This document shows, piece by piece, positions 1 through 8,113 of a DNA stretch of 64,000 nt. The position numbers and the translations under genes were made by a program. The notes below the pieces were generated by a model. The model was not told the DNA's origin. It was given only the letters and a program-made list of their open reading frames with translations, and did not search any database. The stretch spans positions 6,014,001-6,078,000 of the forward strand of contig NZ_CP042171.1 of assembly GCF_005938645.2 (NCBI RefSeq), written 5' to 3'. Source of the stretch: Pedobacter sp. KBS0701. GTDB lineage: Bacteria > Bacteroidota > Bacteroidia > Sphingobacteriales > Sphingobacteriaceae. The first letter of the stretch is position 1; each line of letters opens with the position of its first letter.

Positions 1-111
1 ATTTAAACGTTTCATAATGTGTGTTTTAAATGTGTAACAATTTAAAGATGCACAAACCCGAAAGATTCCATAATAGTGCCAAAAATGGAATGTAGTGTAA
101 ATTTAACGAAT

Positions 112-747
112 TTAGTTTTTAGATAAGGGGTTGGTCTTTTCTGAATAACCCGATTTATACATAGGATTAGTTTTTTCAGTTTCCGAAGCACCCAGTGTTG
201 TGAATTTATATAACCCTGCAGGAAGGTCATTCAGTTCTATTTCTCCATTTTCGTTTGTCATTAACGTAATTAAACTTCCACCGGGATTTTTACCGCCTTT
301 AACAATTATTCCTCCAATTGGCGATCCTGCCACCCTCGATTTGGGATTAGTGGAAGGTACTGAAATGGTAAATTTATAACTCCCCATGCTGGTATTATTA
401 AATTCTATTTCTCCATTTTGGTTAGTCACAAGTGTAATGATATTGCCCCCCGGGTTTTTACCGCCTTTAACTACAATGCCGCCAATAGGTTGCCCTGCAA
501 CGAAACTTACCTCACCAGTAGTCACATCCAGTTTACCTTTAATAGATTTCATGATGCAAGGGAAGTGAGATTCCGGGTAATTTAATTTGCAATAATCACA
601 GTAATGCCCCTCAGGAACTTGTGCTCTTAATTGTTGTGTGTTTGTTTCTTTTGCTGTTGATGTTTGTGTTGCAGTTCTTTTAACCTGAGCTAAAACCGTA
701 AATGAAATACCTAGCAGAAATACCGCTACAGCAGCCCGTTTTTTCAT
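112..747 (-). CDS. Secreted protein with an internal duplication, unknown function
   Basis: 211 residues with a signal peptide at about 1-20 (KKR, hydrophobic core, then VLAQ). Residues ~84-128 and ~140-184 are two copies of one unit sharing PIGGI-VKGGKNPGG and a later NGEIE-N...G-YKFT segment; the duplication is also plain in the DNA. The unit ending resembles the NGE-[IF]-F-NLPAG-Y pattern of prealbumin-like/CnaB beta-sandwich folds, which is inference only. A cysteine cluster (C50, C53, C64) lies between signal peptide and repeats and could bind metal or form disulfides. Probably exported to periplasm or surface. I do not recognise a named family. Confidence 0.75.
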   Translation of the reverse strand: MKKRAAVAVFLLGISFTVLAQVKRTATQTSTAKETNTQQLRAQVPEGHYCDYCKLNYPESHFPCIMKSIKGKLDVTTGEVSFVAGQPIGGIVVKGGKNPGGNIITLVTNQNGEIEFNNTSMGSYKFTISVPSTNPKSRVAGSPIGGIIVKGGKNPGGSLITLMTNENGEIELNDLPAGLYKFTTLGASETEKTNPMYKSGYSEKTNPLSKN

Positions 748-837
748 AAAATTTGATTAGTTAACATAAAATTAATCAAAAAATATGGCTCTTGCTAGTT
801 TTTAAATGTGGAGCATGACAATAGATTGTGTATGTGA

Positions 838-1176
838 TTATTTCTTTTTTGATGCTTTTGCAAAGGGATTAAAGGCCAGGGCAAGGTTAACCCAGAAATC
901 AAGCTCATCATTCCGGCTTAAAACATCTTCTGAAACCGAAATGTAGCCCTTCATCAGTATGCCGCCCATCACCATTTGTTCCCAGCCGTCTTTATGCGAC
1001 AGGTTTTCTAAAGTTGCTGGGTCAAGCCTCACCATGATGCTGTTCTTAGAAATACCAATGCACATTTTACCGTTCACCATAAAAATAAGTCCACCGAACA
1101 TCTCTTTTTCCGTCACATCTTCTATGTGCATTAACCTTTCAGCAACTCGGAGGGTTAAGCTTTCATTGTATTTCAT
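838..1176 (-). CDS. TfoX N-terminal domain family protein
   Basis: 112 residues matching the TfoX_N fold throughout: an N-terminal helix with a V-E-R segment, the EKEMFGGL-FMVNGKMC core at ~23-41, then a strand with MVRLDP and the later G-MKGYI motif at ~72-77. Stand-alone TfoX_N proteins of about 110 residues are common in Bacteroidota; some relatives regulate competence, but most stand-alone members have no proven role. The C-terminus is lysine-rich. It lies 9 bases after the stop-side end of the next upstream gene in the same direction, so the two may be cotranscribed. Confidence 0.85.
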   Translation of the reverse strand: MKYNESLTLRVAERLMHIEDVTEKEMFGGLIFMVNGKMCIGISKNSIMVRLDPATLENLSHKDGWEQMVMGGILMKGYISVSEDVLSRNDELDFWVNLALAFNPFAKASKKK

Positions 1177-1185
1177 GATCTAAAA

Positions 1186-1872
1186 TTAATGTACATTTTT
1201 GCCTGTTCCGTATTTAATTCCAACTGTGTGAAAATATTTTTTGATCAGGTCATATTTTTCGGTGCAAAATTCTCCTGTCTTCATTTTTTCTGAGCTTTCT
1301 TTTCTTCGATGGCATTCGAAACAAATCTCAATATATTCTGCTATCAATCCCTTTTCATCTAAGAATACAATTGCATTTCGTGGTTCATAACATCTATATC
1401 CATCTGATTCTGCTATCAGTAATCCTTTGTAGCTTTTAGTAGAAGTATAGCCAAAGTTATAGAGTACATCGGTAAGTTTATCCAGCTCCAAAGCTGATAA
1501 AATCTTTTTTTCTTTTAATCTTGTTAAATCTAATTTTTGTTTTTTTTCCAATAATGCATGGTAAACTTCTTCCTTAATCGGAGTGTTGATCGAAGCCTTA
1601 GTGGTATCGGTATAAATGATCTCTGCTCTTAGCTCCGGTGGTTCAAAAGAAATCAGCATCACCTTTTTGTGTTGGTCAAATGGGAAAAATTTTAATCTTT
1701 CTCCAGGTAAGTAAGTATTTCGATGGATGCAGGCCATGCGTTTTTCTAAAACATCATAATCTGCTCTTGAGGGTGGGGCCAAAGGAGGTTCTATTATATT
1801 CCGTTTTTTCTTTTGTGCAAAACACGTAAAACATAACAGGCAAAAAATAAGCGTTAATTTAATGATATACAT
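1186..1872 (-). CDS. Hypothetical secreted protein
   Basis: 228 residues. An N-terminal signal peptide (hydrophobic run to about residue 19 ending CFAQ, then KKKR) suggests export. The body is mixed charged/hydrophobic with no motif I can name. Near the C-terminus EICFECHRRKES contains a C-x-x-C-H arrangement, the spacing of a haem-c site, but a lone one in this setting is weak evidence. The gene is divergent from rnhB, with about 87 bases between the two start codons, and shares that promoter region. Function unknown. Confidence 0.7.
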   Translation of the reverse strand: MYIIKLTLIFCLLCFTCFAQKKKRNIIEPPLAPPSRADYDVLEKRMACIHRNTYLPGERLKFFPFDQHKKVMLISFEPPELRAEIIYTDTTKASINTPIKEEVYHALLEKKQKLDLTRLKEKKILSALELDKLTDVLYNFGYTSTKSYKGLLIAESDGYRCYEPRNAIVFLDEKGLIAEYIEICFECHRRKESSEKMKTGEFCTEKYDLIKKYFHTVGIKYGTGKNVH

Positions 1873-1947
1873 TAGAAATCCTTTATCCTTAAAATTAATG
1901 TTTAAAAGATGTTGAACAAAATAATTTCCTTAGTATCTCTATTTCAG

Positions 1948-1955
1948 TAAATTTG
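1948..1955 (+). promoter_or_regulatory. -7 promoter element of rnhB
   Basis: TAAATTTG is an exact match to the Bacteroidota -7 consensus TAnnTTTG. It ends only 4 bases before the rnhB ATG at 1960, so transcription would begin at or next to the start codon. No clear -33 TTG is seen at normal distance. Confidence 0.55.
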
Positions 1956-1959
1956 CAAC

Positions 1960-2568
1960 ATGTTATTAAACTGTTATCAGGAAGAATTTTTAGAGGCTGG
2001 ATGTGATGAAGCTGGAAGAGGTTGCCTTGCAGGTCCTGTTTTTGCTGCTGCGGTTATTTTACCAAAAGGTTTTGTGTTAGATGGATTAAATGATTCTAAA
2101 CAGTTATCGCATGAGCAAAGAGCGCTGTTAAGGCCAATTATTGAGCAAGAGGCTTTGGCCTGGGCTGTAGCTTCTTGTGATCATGAAGAAATCGATCGCA
2201 TTAATATTTTAAATGCCTCTTTTTTGGCCATGCACAGGGCGATTGAACAATTACATACCCAGCCCCAATATCTGGTGATTGATGGCAATCGTTTCAAAAC
2301 CTATCCGCAGATTCCGCATAGTTGTATTGTTAAGGGTGATGGTAAATATTTAAACATTGCGGCGGCTTCTATACTGGCAAAAACGCACCGAGATGAATAC
2401 ATGACAAATTTACATATCGATTATCCACATTATAACTGGATGCAGAATAAAGGCTATCCCACAATAGCACACCGTAAAGCCGTGATCGAAATCGGATTAT
2501 CACCCTTTCACCGTAGAACTTTTAATGTAAGCGATCCTCAGTTAGAACTGTTTTCAAAAAACGCTTAA
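1960..2568 (+). CDS. rnhB: Ribonuclease HII
   Basis: 202 residues, normal length. RNase HII cleaves the RNA strand of RNA-DNA hybrids and nicks DNA at single ribonucleotides. The hallmark GCDEAGRGCLAGP sits at ~14-26, giving the catalytic Asp-Glu pair (D16, E17); VIDGNR supplies a further Asp, ASILAKTHRDEYM is the conserved C-terminal active-site helix, and the HRRTF tail is typical of the family. The start is fixed by the short N-terminus before the DEAGRG motif and the -7 element directly upstream. The glycosyltransferase gene follows after 21 bases and is probably cotranscribed. Confidence 0.97.
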   Translation: MLLNCYQEEFLEAGCDEAGRGCLAGPVFAAAVILPKGFVLDGLNDSKQLSHEQRALLRPIIEQEALAWAVASCDHEEIDRINILNASFLAMHRAIEQLHTQPQYLVIDGNRFKTYPQIPHSCIVKGDGKYLNIAAASILAKTHRDEYMTNLHIDYPHYNWMQNKGYPTIAHRKAVIEIGLSPFHRRTFNVSDPQLELFSKNA

Positions 2569-2589
2569 AATTTCGTATTTTACAACATT

Positions 2590-3792
2590 GTGAAAATTCT
2601 GTTGATTACTAAGCGGGTTCCCTTTCCGCCAAATAGTGGTTATCCCATTGTGGTTTATAACACCATAAAAGGTTTGCTGCAACTTGGCGCAGATATTACT
2701 TTGTTTAGCCTCAACCCCACAAAAGGACGGATCGATATTGAAGATATCTATGATCCTATTTTTGAACAGATTAAATACCATACCTACGATTTAGATACCG
2801 ATGTAAATGTATGGTCGGCATTTTTTAATATTTTCACGAACGAATCGTACAACGTTTCTCGTTATTATAGCGAAGATGCTGCCCGGCAGTTAGAAAATCT
2901 CTTACGCGAAAATGTGTTTGATATTATTCAATTTGAGGGGCTTTTTGTTGTTCCTTACCTGGATGTGGTTAAGGCAAACAGTAATGCCAAGCTCATCTAT
3001 AGGGCACACAATATCGAATTTACCCTTTGGGAACGTCTTTCTCATTCAGAAAAGTTTCTCATCCGGCGTAAGTATTTAGCTTTTTTAGCCCAGCGGCTCA
3101 AAGCATATGAAACCGATCAGATTAACCGTTTCCACCATATTTTTGCCATTAGTGAACCCGATCGGCAGAGTATATTAATGTTTGGCTGCGAAATTCCAAT
3201 GTCGGTTTTTCCCGTTGCCATCGATTTAGAAAAATATAAAGTAGATAAAAGTAAAACAAGTTTTCCTACACTGTTTCATTTAGGTGCAATGGATTGGCGA
3301 CCAAATCAGGAGGGATTAGAGTGGTTTTTGGATGATATTTGGCCTGATATCGAAAAGCTGAATAAAGACCTTCGTTTTTATATTGCAGGGAAAAACATGC
3401 AAAAACACTTCTTCGAATACGATTCAGAAAACCTGATTGTAGAGGGAGAAGTGTTCGATGCGGTAGAGTTTATGAACTCAAAGGCGATTATGATTGTTCC
3501 TTTAATTTCAGGCACCGGAATGCGGGTAAAGATTATTGAAGGTATGGCCATGAAGAAATGCATTATTGCCACCACTACTGCCGCAGAGGGAATTAATTGC
3601 AGGCACGGACATGATATTTTAATTGCTGATTCTGCAGATGAATTTTACCGGTCGATTTTACAGTGTATCATTAACCCGAAACGTTGGGTAGAAATAGGAG
3701 AGAACGCTCGTAAGACTGTCGAAAACGACCATGGTGTGCATTTAATCTCCAGTAAAATGCTGAAGATTTACGAAGAATTGGTGAGTGCATAG
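2590..3792 (+). CDS. GT-B glycosyltransferase (GT4-like)
   Basis: 400 residues, GTG start supported by the canonical N-terminus MKILLITKRVPFPPNSGYP. The N-terminal half is an acceptor-binding Rossmann domain (YRAHNIEF at ~138-145); the C-terminal half (~220-395) has the nucleotide-sugar domain features HLGAMDWRPN, the late VPL-SGTGMRVKIIEGMAM helix with its conserved Glu, and AAEGI. This is the pattern of group-1 glycosyltransferases that build lipopolysaccharide or exopolysaccharide. Substrate and product cannot be told, and no other polysaccharide genes are adjacent; it sits 21 bases after rnhB. Confidence 0.9.
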   Translation: MKILLITKRVPFPPNSGYPIVVYNTIKGLLQLGADITLFSLNPTKGRIDIEDIYDPIFEQIKYHTYDLDTDVNVWSAFFNIFTNESYNVSRYYSEDAARQLENLLRENVFDIIQFEGLFVVPYLDVVKANSNAKLIYRAHNIEFTLWERLSHSEKFLIRRKYLAFLAQRLKAYETDQINRFHHIFAISEPDRQSILMFGCEIPMSVFPVAIDLEKYKVDKSKTSFPTLFHLGAMDWRPNQEGLEWFLDDIWPDIEKLNKDLRFYIAGKNMQKHFFEYDSENLIVEGEVFDAVEFMNSKAIMIVPLISGTGMRVKIIEGMAMKKCIIATTTAAEGINCRHGHDILIADSADEFYRSILQCIINPKRWVEIGENARKTVENDHGVHLISSKMLKIYEELVSA

Positions 3793-3892
3793 GTGGATTT
3801 CAGATTTGACGACTTTAATAGGCATCAAGAGTGAAAGTTGTCAACTCTAAAATGTAATCAGATAGAAGCTAAAAAAGACGAATTATATATTT

Positions 3893-3974
3893 CGTTCATC
3901 CTTTCGACTGGAGCGAAGCGAAATCTAATGCAACTTATAGATTTCCCGGCTACGCTCAAAATGAAGATTCCGCC
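3893..3974. repeat. Interspersed palindromic element (CTTTCGACT type)
   Basis: Imperfect inverted repeat running from CATCCTTTCGACTGGAGCG to CGGCTACGCTCAAAATGAAG, with AAATCTA/TAGATTT as inner arms. It is related to the elements at 12531, 41645, 48268 and 57729. It fills most of the 357-base gap between the glycosyltransferase and gcvT, together with the gcvT promoter. Confidence 0.6.
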
Positions 3975-4053
3975 GGACAATAATGACTTAGTTAAAGTGG
4001 TTTCAGTCCAAAAACTCCTTAAAATTAAGCTCAGAATTTTGTCTTTTTCTTAG

Positions 4054-4061
4054 TACTTTTG
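4054..4061 (+). promoter_or_regulatory. -7 promoter element of gcvT
   Basis: TACTTTTG matches TAnnTTTG and lies 88 bases before the gcvT ATG, leaving an untranslated leader of about 80 bases. I saw no glycine-riboswitch core in that leader. Confidence 0.5.
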
Positions 4062-4149
4062 CACCCCAAGAAGATTAACGAATAAAGCTGTCATAATTCA
4101 AAGAATATCAGCTATACTGGCTTCATTATCATAAAAATAGAATTTACGG

Positions 4150-5229
4150 ATGAAAAACACCGCATTAACAGAAAAACACATCGCTTTAGGCGCTAAAATG
4201 GTTCCATTTGCAGGTTACAATATGCCTGTTACTTACGAAGGTATTAATGCTGAACATGCAACTGTTCGAAATGGTGTAGGTGTTTTTGATGTAAGCCATA
4301 TGGGCGAATTTATTCTTAAGGGTGAAAACGCTTTGGATCTTATTCAACGCGTAACCAGTAACGATGCTTCTAAATTATATGATGGAAAAGTTCAGTACTC
4401 TTGCCTGCCAAATCAAGATGGCGGGATTGTAGATGATCTTTTGGTTTACAAAATAGATGATAAAAGCTATATGTTGGTGGTAAATGCATCAAACATTGAA
4501 AAAGACTGGAACTGGATTCAGCAATTCAATTCGAAAGATGTTGAAATGCACAATATTTCTGATCAAACCTCTCTTTTGGCCATTCAAGGACCAAAAGCGG
4601 CTGATGCTTTACAAAGCTTAACAGATGTTGATTTGGCTTCAATGGAGTATTATACTTTTGTAAAAGGTACTTTTGCTGGTGTTGATAATGTGGTTATTTC
4701 TGCAACTGGCTATACGGGAGCTGGTGGCTTCGAGATTTATTTCGAAAACCAATATGCTGATCAAATTTGGGATGCTATTTTTAAGGCGGGTGCACCGTAT
4801 AATATTAAGCCAATTGGCTTAGGTGCCCGTGATACTTTGCGTTTGGAAATGGGTTTCTGTTTATACGGAAATGATATTGATGATACTACCTCACCAATTG
4901 AAGCTGGTTTAGGTTGGATTACTAAATTTTCTAAATCTTTTACCAATTCCGAGGCATTATTGGCGCAAAAAGAAGCTGGTATTCAAAAGAAATTGGTTGG
5001 TTTCGAAATGATCGACCGTGGCATCCCGCGCCATGATTATGAAATTGCTGATGCTGAAGGAAATATCATCGGTAAAGTAACTTCTGGTACCCAGGCACCT
5101 TCTTTGCAAAAAGCAATCGGTATGGGCTACATTGCAAAAGATTTCACTAAAGAAGGAACTGAAGTTTTTATTTTAATCCGCAATACGCCAATTAAAGCTA
5201 AAGTGGTTAAGTTTCCTTTTTATAAATAG
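4150..5229 (+). CDS. gcvT: Aminomethyltransferase, glycine cleavage T protein
   Basis: 359 residues, full length. GcvT takes the aminomethyl group from lipoylated H protein and transfers the one-carbon unit to tetrahydrofolate, releasing ammonia. Family signatures run the whole length: HIALGAKMVPFAGYNMPV near the N-terminus, VFDVSHMGEF, SLLAIQGPKA, the ATGYTGAGGFEIYF segment at ~180-193, GARDTLRLE, and the C-terminal barrel with VTSGTQAPSLQKAIGMGYI. Other glycine cleavage genes (gcvH, gcvP) are not in the window, though lpd (the shared L protein) is at 40143. Confidence 0.98.
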   Translation: MKNTALTEKHIALGAKMVPFAGYNMPVTYEGINAEHATVRNGVGVFDVSHMGEFILKGENALDLIQRVTSNDASKLYDGKVQYSCLPNQDGGIVDDLLVYKIDDKSYMLVVNASNIEKDWNWIQQFNSKDVEMHNISDQTSLLAIQGPKAADALQSLTDVDLASMEYYTFVKGTFAGVDNVVISATGYTGAGGFEIYFENQYADQIWDAIFKAGAPYNIKPIGLGARDTLRLEMGFCLYGNDIDDTTSPIEAGLGWITKFSKSFTNSEALLAQKEAGIQKKLVGFEMIDRGIPRHDYEIADAEGNIIGKVTSGTQAPSLQKAIGMGYIAKDFTKEGTEVFILIRNTPIKAKVVKFPFYK

Positions 5230-5239
5230 ATAAGTTGCC

Positions 5240-5282
5240 AGTATCAAGTAGCAAGATGGAATTTGTCTTGCTACTTGATACT
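5240..5282. repeat. Long perfect hairpin between gcvT and comB
   Basis: Two perfect 17-base arms, AGTATCAAGTAGCAAGA (5240-5256) and its complement (5266-5282), flank a 9-base loop. Neither arm is followed by a clear T-run, so it is more likely a repeat element than a simple terminator. Its TTGATACT word recurs at about 10755-10785. Confidence 0.75.
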
Positions 5283-5302
5283 TTATACAGGATACTAAAC
5301 CT

Positions 5303-6019
5303 ATGTCAAAAAAAATAGAAGTTTGTTTAACGCCAGCCTTGATCGATCTATATGATATCGAACAAAGTATTGTAGTGGTTATCGATATTTTGAGAGCGAC
5401 CTCCTCTATTACTTATGGGATAGATAATGGTGCTGAAGCGATTATTCCAGTGGCTCAGGTAGAAGATTGTTTAAACTATAGCGATAGCGGATTTTTATTG
5501 GCAGCCGAACGAAATGGAGAGGTAGTTGCAGGCTATGATTTCGGAAATTCGCCATTCTCTTATACTCACGAAAAAGTAAACGGGAAAACGGTTGTTTTAA
5601 CCACTACCAATGGAACCAAGGCCTTACATTTGGCACAGAAAAGGGCCTATCAGGTTGTAATTGGATCTTTTCTGAACTTGGATTCACTTTGTGGTTATTT
5701 GAAAAGCCAGGATAAAAATGTGCTTTTGTTGTGTGCTGGGTGGAAAGATCAGTTCAATTTAGAGGATACTCTTTTTGCTGGTGCGGTGGTAACGAATCTC
5801 CGTCAAAATTTCGAACATTTTGATGATTCCAGTGTAGCTGCAGAAGATTTATATTTTTTGGCTAAAGCAGATCTGAGAAAATATCTTCACAAATCATCGC
5901 ATAGCCATCGCCTGGCTCAGTTGAATATAGAAGAAGATGTTGTGTTCTGTTTGCAGCTAAATCTGTGCAAAACAATTCCGGTATTGGAAGGCGAACGTTT
6001 GGTAGCCTTAAAAAATTAA
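5303..6019 (+). CDS. comB: Probable 2-phosphosulfolactate phosphatase
   Basis: 238 residues, typical ComB length. The enzyme removes phosphate from (R)-2-phospho-3-sulfolactate with Mg2+. Recognisable blocks are VVIDILRATSSI near residue 25-36, AAERNGEVV with the following GYDFGNSPF (about 68-84), and VVLTTTNGTKALHLA at about 95-110, all conserved ComB regions. No other sulfolactate or coenzyme M genes are nearby, so its physiological role here is open. It lies downstream of gcvT across a strong hairpin and overlaps the stop of the convergent gene at 6016 by 4 bases. Confidence 0.9.
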   Translation: MSKKIEVCLTPALIDLYDIEQSIVVVIDILRATSSITYGIDNGAEAIIPVAQVEDCLNYSDSGFLLAAERNGEVVAGYDFGNSPFSYTHEKVNGKTVVLTTTNGTKALHLAQKRAYQVVIGSFLNLDSLCGYLKSQDKNVLLLCAGWKDQFNLEDTLFAGAVVTNLRQNFEHFDDSSVAAEDLYFLAKADLRKYLHKSSHSHRLAQLNIEEDVVFCLQLNLCKTIPVLEGERLVALKN

Positions 6020-6933
6020 AAGCTGAAATTTAATCCTAATAATATTGCATTTTTTCTAAAATTAGCACCATTAAACTGAGTTTCCTCTGTTGCCCGGCTA
6101 TTAAAATAAGCTTTATCTACACCAGAGTAAGTGTTGATATTATTGATCTTATAGTCAACTTCTACCCGTAAACTTTCGCTTACCGGTACAGCAAATTTGA
6201 TATCGCCACTTAATGAAAAGGAATTTGCCTTATGTGTAAAGCTTACAGGTTTTGTAAAATCAGGAATTAAATTCCAGTTGGCTTTTGCTGAATAAGTATA
6301 AAAACCGCCTAATACTTTAGCACTTATGCTGAATTTCTGCATTTTAAGAACGAGTTCTGCTCCAAAATCGAAGCCTTTATATCTTGCTTCGTATGTAGAG
6401 TTTAAGCCTTTGCTGTCGGGGTTATTTGCACTTTCTAACAGATGAAATTTTTGTTGATGGTATGAAAGTCCGGCAATTGGATTGATGTTAAAATCGCCAA
6501 ATTTTAGCAGTTGGTAACTGAGCTGTAAACCGGCATCATATAAGTAACCTTTATTTGCGTTGAGCAGATCGAAATAAAAAGCATTTTGCCTGTTATCATC
6601 TGTATAATCGGTATCCTCTGCCTCGCCCTTAGTTATGCTGCTGTATTGGTTGGTGGCTTTAACACTGAACCGCCCGGTAATACTGTATTTGATGTCTAAC
6701 CCAAAACCAGGCCCTTTAAGATTTTTCCAGATCAGTTCTGATAGTACATTCGGACTGGTTCCGGCCGCATTGCCGGCAATAGACCAATCGAATTTAGATT
6801 GCTGGAGACCGATATAAGGTTTTACGCTCCACTTGTGAGGGTTGTCTTGTGCTGATACAACTTTACAGAATAGGATCAGGATTGAGCAGACTAAAAACTG
6901 TTTGAAGAAGGAAATCCGCCAAGCGACCAGCAT
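6016..6933 (-). CDS. Putative outer-membrane beta-barrel protein
   Basis: 305 residues. A hydrophobic segment at ~10-28 ending VVSAQ is a signal peptide. The rest alternates short amphipathic strands with turns (KWSVKPYIGLQQSKFDW, FGLDIKYSITGRFSVKA, and a final AILLGLNFSF ending in Phe), the look of a small outer-membrane barrel with the usual aromatic C-terminus. No specific family is recognised. Convergent with comB, overlapping its stop codon by 4 bases. Transport or structural role cannot be assigned. Confidence 0.75.
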   Translation of the reverse strand: MLVAWRISFFKQFLVCSILILFCKVVSAQDNPHKWSVKPYIGLQQSKFDWSIAGNAAGTSPNVLSELIWKNLKGPGFGLDIKYSITGRFSVKATNQYSSITKGEAEDTDYTDDNRQNAFYFDLLNANKGYLYDAGLQLSYQLLKFGDFNINPIAGLSYHQQKFHLLESANNPDSKGLNSTYEARYKGFDFGAELVLKMQKFSISAKVLGGFYTYSAKANWNLIPDFTKPVSFTHKANSFSLSGDIKFAVPVSESLRVEVDYKINNINTYSGVDKAYFNSRATEETQFNGANFRKNAILLGLNFSF

Positions 6934-6961
6934 ATCTGTTTTTATTTTATAGCAGTAAAAT

Positions 6962-6992
6962 ACACATAGTGGCCAGTTATACCACTATGTGT
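6962..6992 (-). terminator. Hairpin downstream of the astacin-like gene
   Basis: Perfect 11-base arms ACACATAGTGG and CCACTATGTGT with a 9-base loop. It lies just after the stop of the gene ending at 7005 (minus strand); the minus-strand sequence after it contains only a short T-run, so termination strength is uncertain. Confidence 0.55.
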
Positions 6993-7004
6993 AATAATTA
7001 TTTT

Positions 7005-7799
7005 CTAAAATGGATATACTGAGGCGATAAATGATTTATCGGTGGCTGATAATACAGTATTCCATCCCACCTCGAAATCACCGATAGTTAATTCATTTGG
7101 AACCGAATAGTGCATGATCGAATTTTTATCATAAGCACTATAATTGGTTTGTGTAGTACTGTATTTTGCAAATAAGTTATTGTCTACATCTGCCTGACTC
7201 CAATAATTTGGTGCTGCAGCATAATAGGCATAAACAGCAGGCTTATCCCAAGGTATAGCTACTAATGGGTGTTGGTGCTCATGGATCAATCCTAAAGCGT
7301 GACCGAATTCGTGGATAACTACGCGACTATATTCAGAATCTGCTGTGCTTGCAGTTAACCAGCCATAGTTCATGGTAGCACCTGTGCTGGGAGTTGATTT
7401 TCCGATGTAAGACCAGGATCCATCTCCACTAACAAAACTTACCCTGATTTTGGCTGTATTATCGTTTGTTACAAAGTTGAATTTGATGTTGGCGTATTGT
7501 TCCCATGCCTTCGCGTATTGGATTACTTTAGCTCTGATAGCTGCTGTACTTCCGTTTAAGCTCACTTTAATCGTAGTTCCCGGAGTCCATTTTGTTGACT
7601 TTAGAACGGCGCCTCTTGGGATAGTACCATCTAAAGATCTTTCTGTACAGATCTGAATGTTACCAAGCGGATTAACAGCAGCTATTTCTGGTTTCTCTAA
7701 ATCTGCAGTTTCTGCAGGTCTTTCTTTTTTACAAGCGTATAATACTGAAGACAGCGCAAGGGCAGTTAATAAGGTTCTATTTAATTTAAAAAATTTCAT
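7005..7799 (-). CDS. Astacin-like (M12A) metalloprotease lipoprotein
   Basis: 264 residues. A lipoprotein signal ends at VLYACKK (C23), so the protein is anchored in a membrane, probably the outer one. The zinc motif HEFGHALGLIHEH at 163-175 gives ligands H163, H167, H173 and catalytic E164, and SIMHY at 227-231 is the Met-turn; together they are diagnostic of metzincins of the astacin type. Astacins usually have a propeptide; here the ~70 residues before the domain may act as one. The substrate is unknown. The gene stands alone between hairpins and an AT-rich spacer. Confidence 0.9.
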   Translation of the reverse strand: MKFFKLNRTLLTALALSSVLYACKKERPAETADLEKPEIAAVNPLGNIQICTERSLDGTIPRGAVLKSTKWTPGTTIKVSLNGSTAAIRAKVIQYAKAWEQYANIKFNFVTNDNTAKIRVSFVSGDGSWSYIGKSTPSTGATMNYGWLTASTADSEYSRVVIHEFGHALGLIHEHQHPLVAIPWDKPAVYAYYAAAPNYWSQADVDNNLFAKYSTTQTNYSAYDKNSIMHYSVPNELTIGDFEVGWNTVLSATDKSFIASVYPF

Positions 7800-8113
7800 G
7801 TTTAGGTTTTTTTAGGTAAATAATGATCTGATTTTTAGCTGAAAAACAAGTCAGAAAATAGTGAAGACAGGAATTCTTCTTCTTTGGAAAAGAATAATTT
7901 GGTTGAAAAACATAGGTAGACATTTAGGTTTAGCTTACCTCACATTTGTGAAGTATAATCCTAAAGTAAAATATTATTGTGTTACCACCAAAAGAAATGT
8001 AATATTTTTATTTCATAATTGTATTTTTTATATGATATTTAAAAGTATAAAAAATAAATAATAATGTAGTTTTAATATTACATTTTTACCAAATTTGGTT
8101 TTTTGATTACCTG
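7800..8113. other. AT-rich spacer without a recognisable gene
   Basis: 314 bases upstream of the astacin-like gene and downstream of the patatin gene. It is strikingly AT-rich, especially 7990-8090. A 66-codon GTG-started frame here has no recognisable features. No exact TAnnTTTG element was found for the leftward gene. Confidence 0.5.

Noticed and set aside
3838..4053. 71-codon plus-strand frame before gcvT
   Set aside because: It runs through an interspersed palindromic repeat and the gcvT promoter; the peptide is not protein-like.
7861..8061. 66-codon GTG-started frame in the AT-rich spacer
   Set aside because: No recognisable domain or promoter, unusual composition, and an AT-rich region favours chance stop-free frames.
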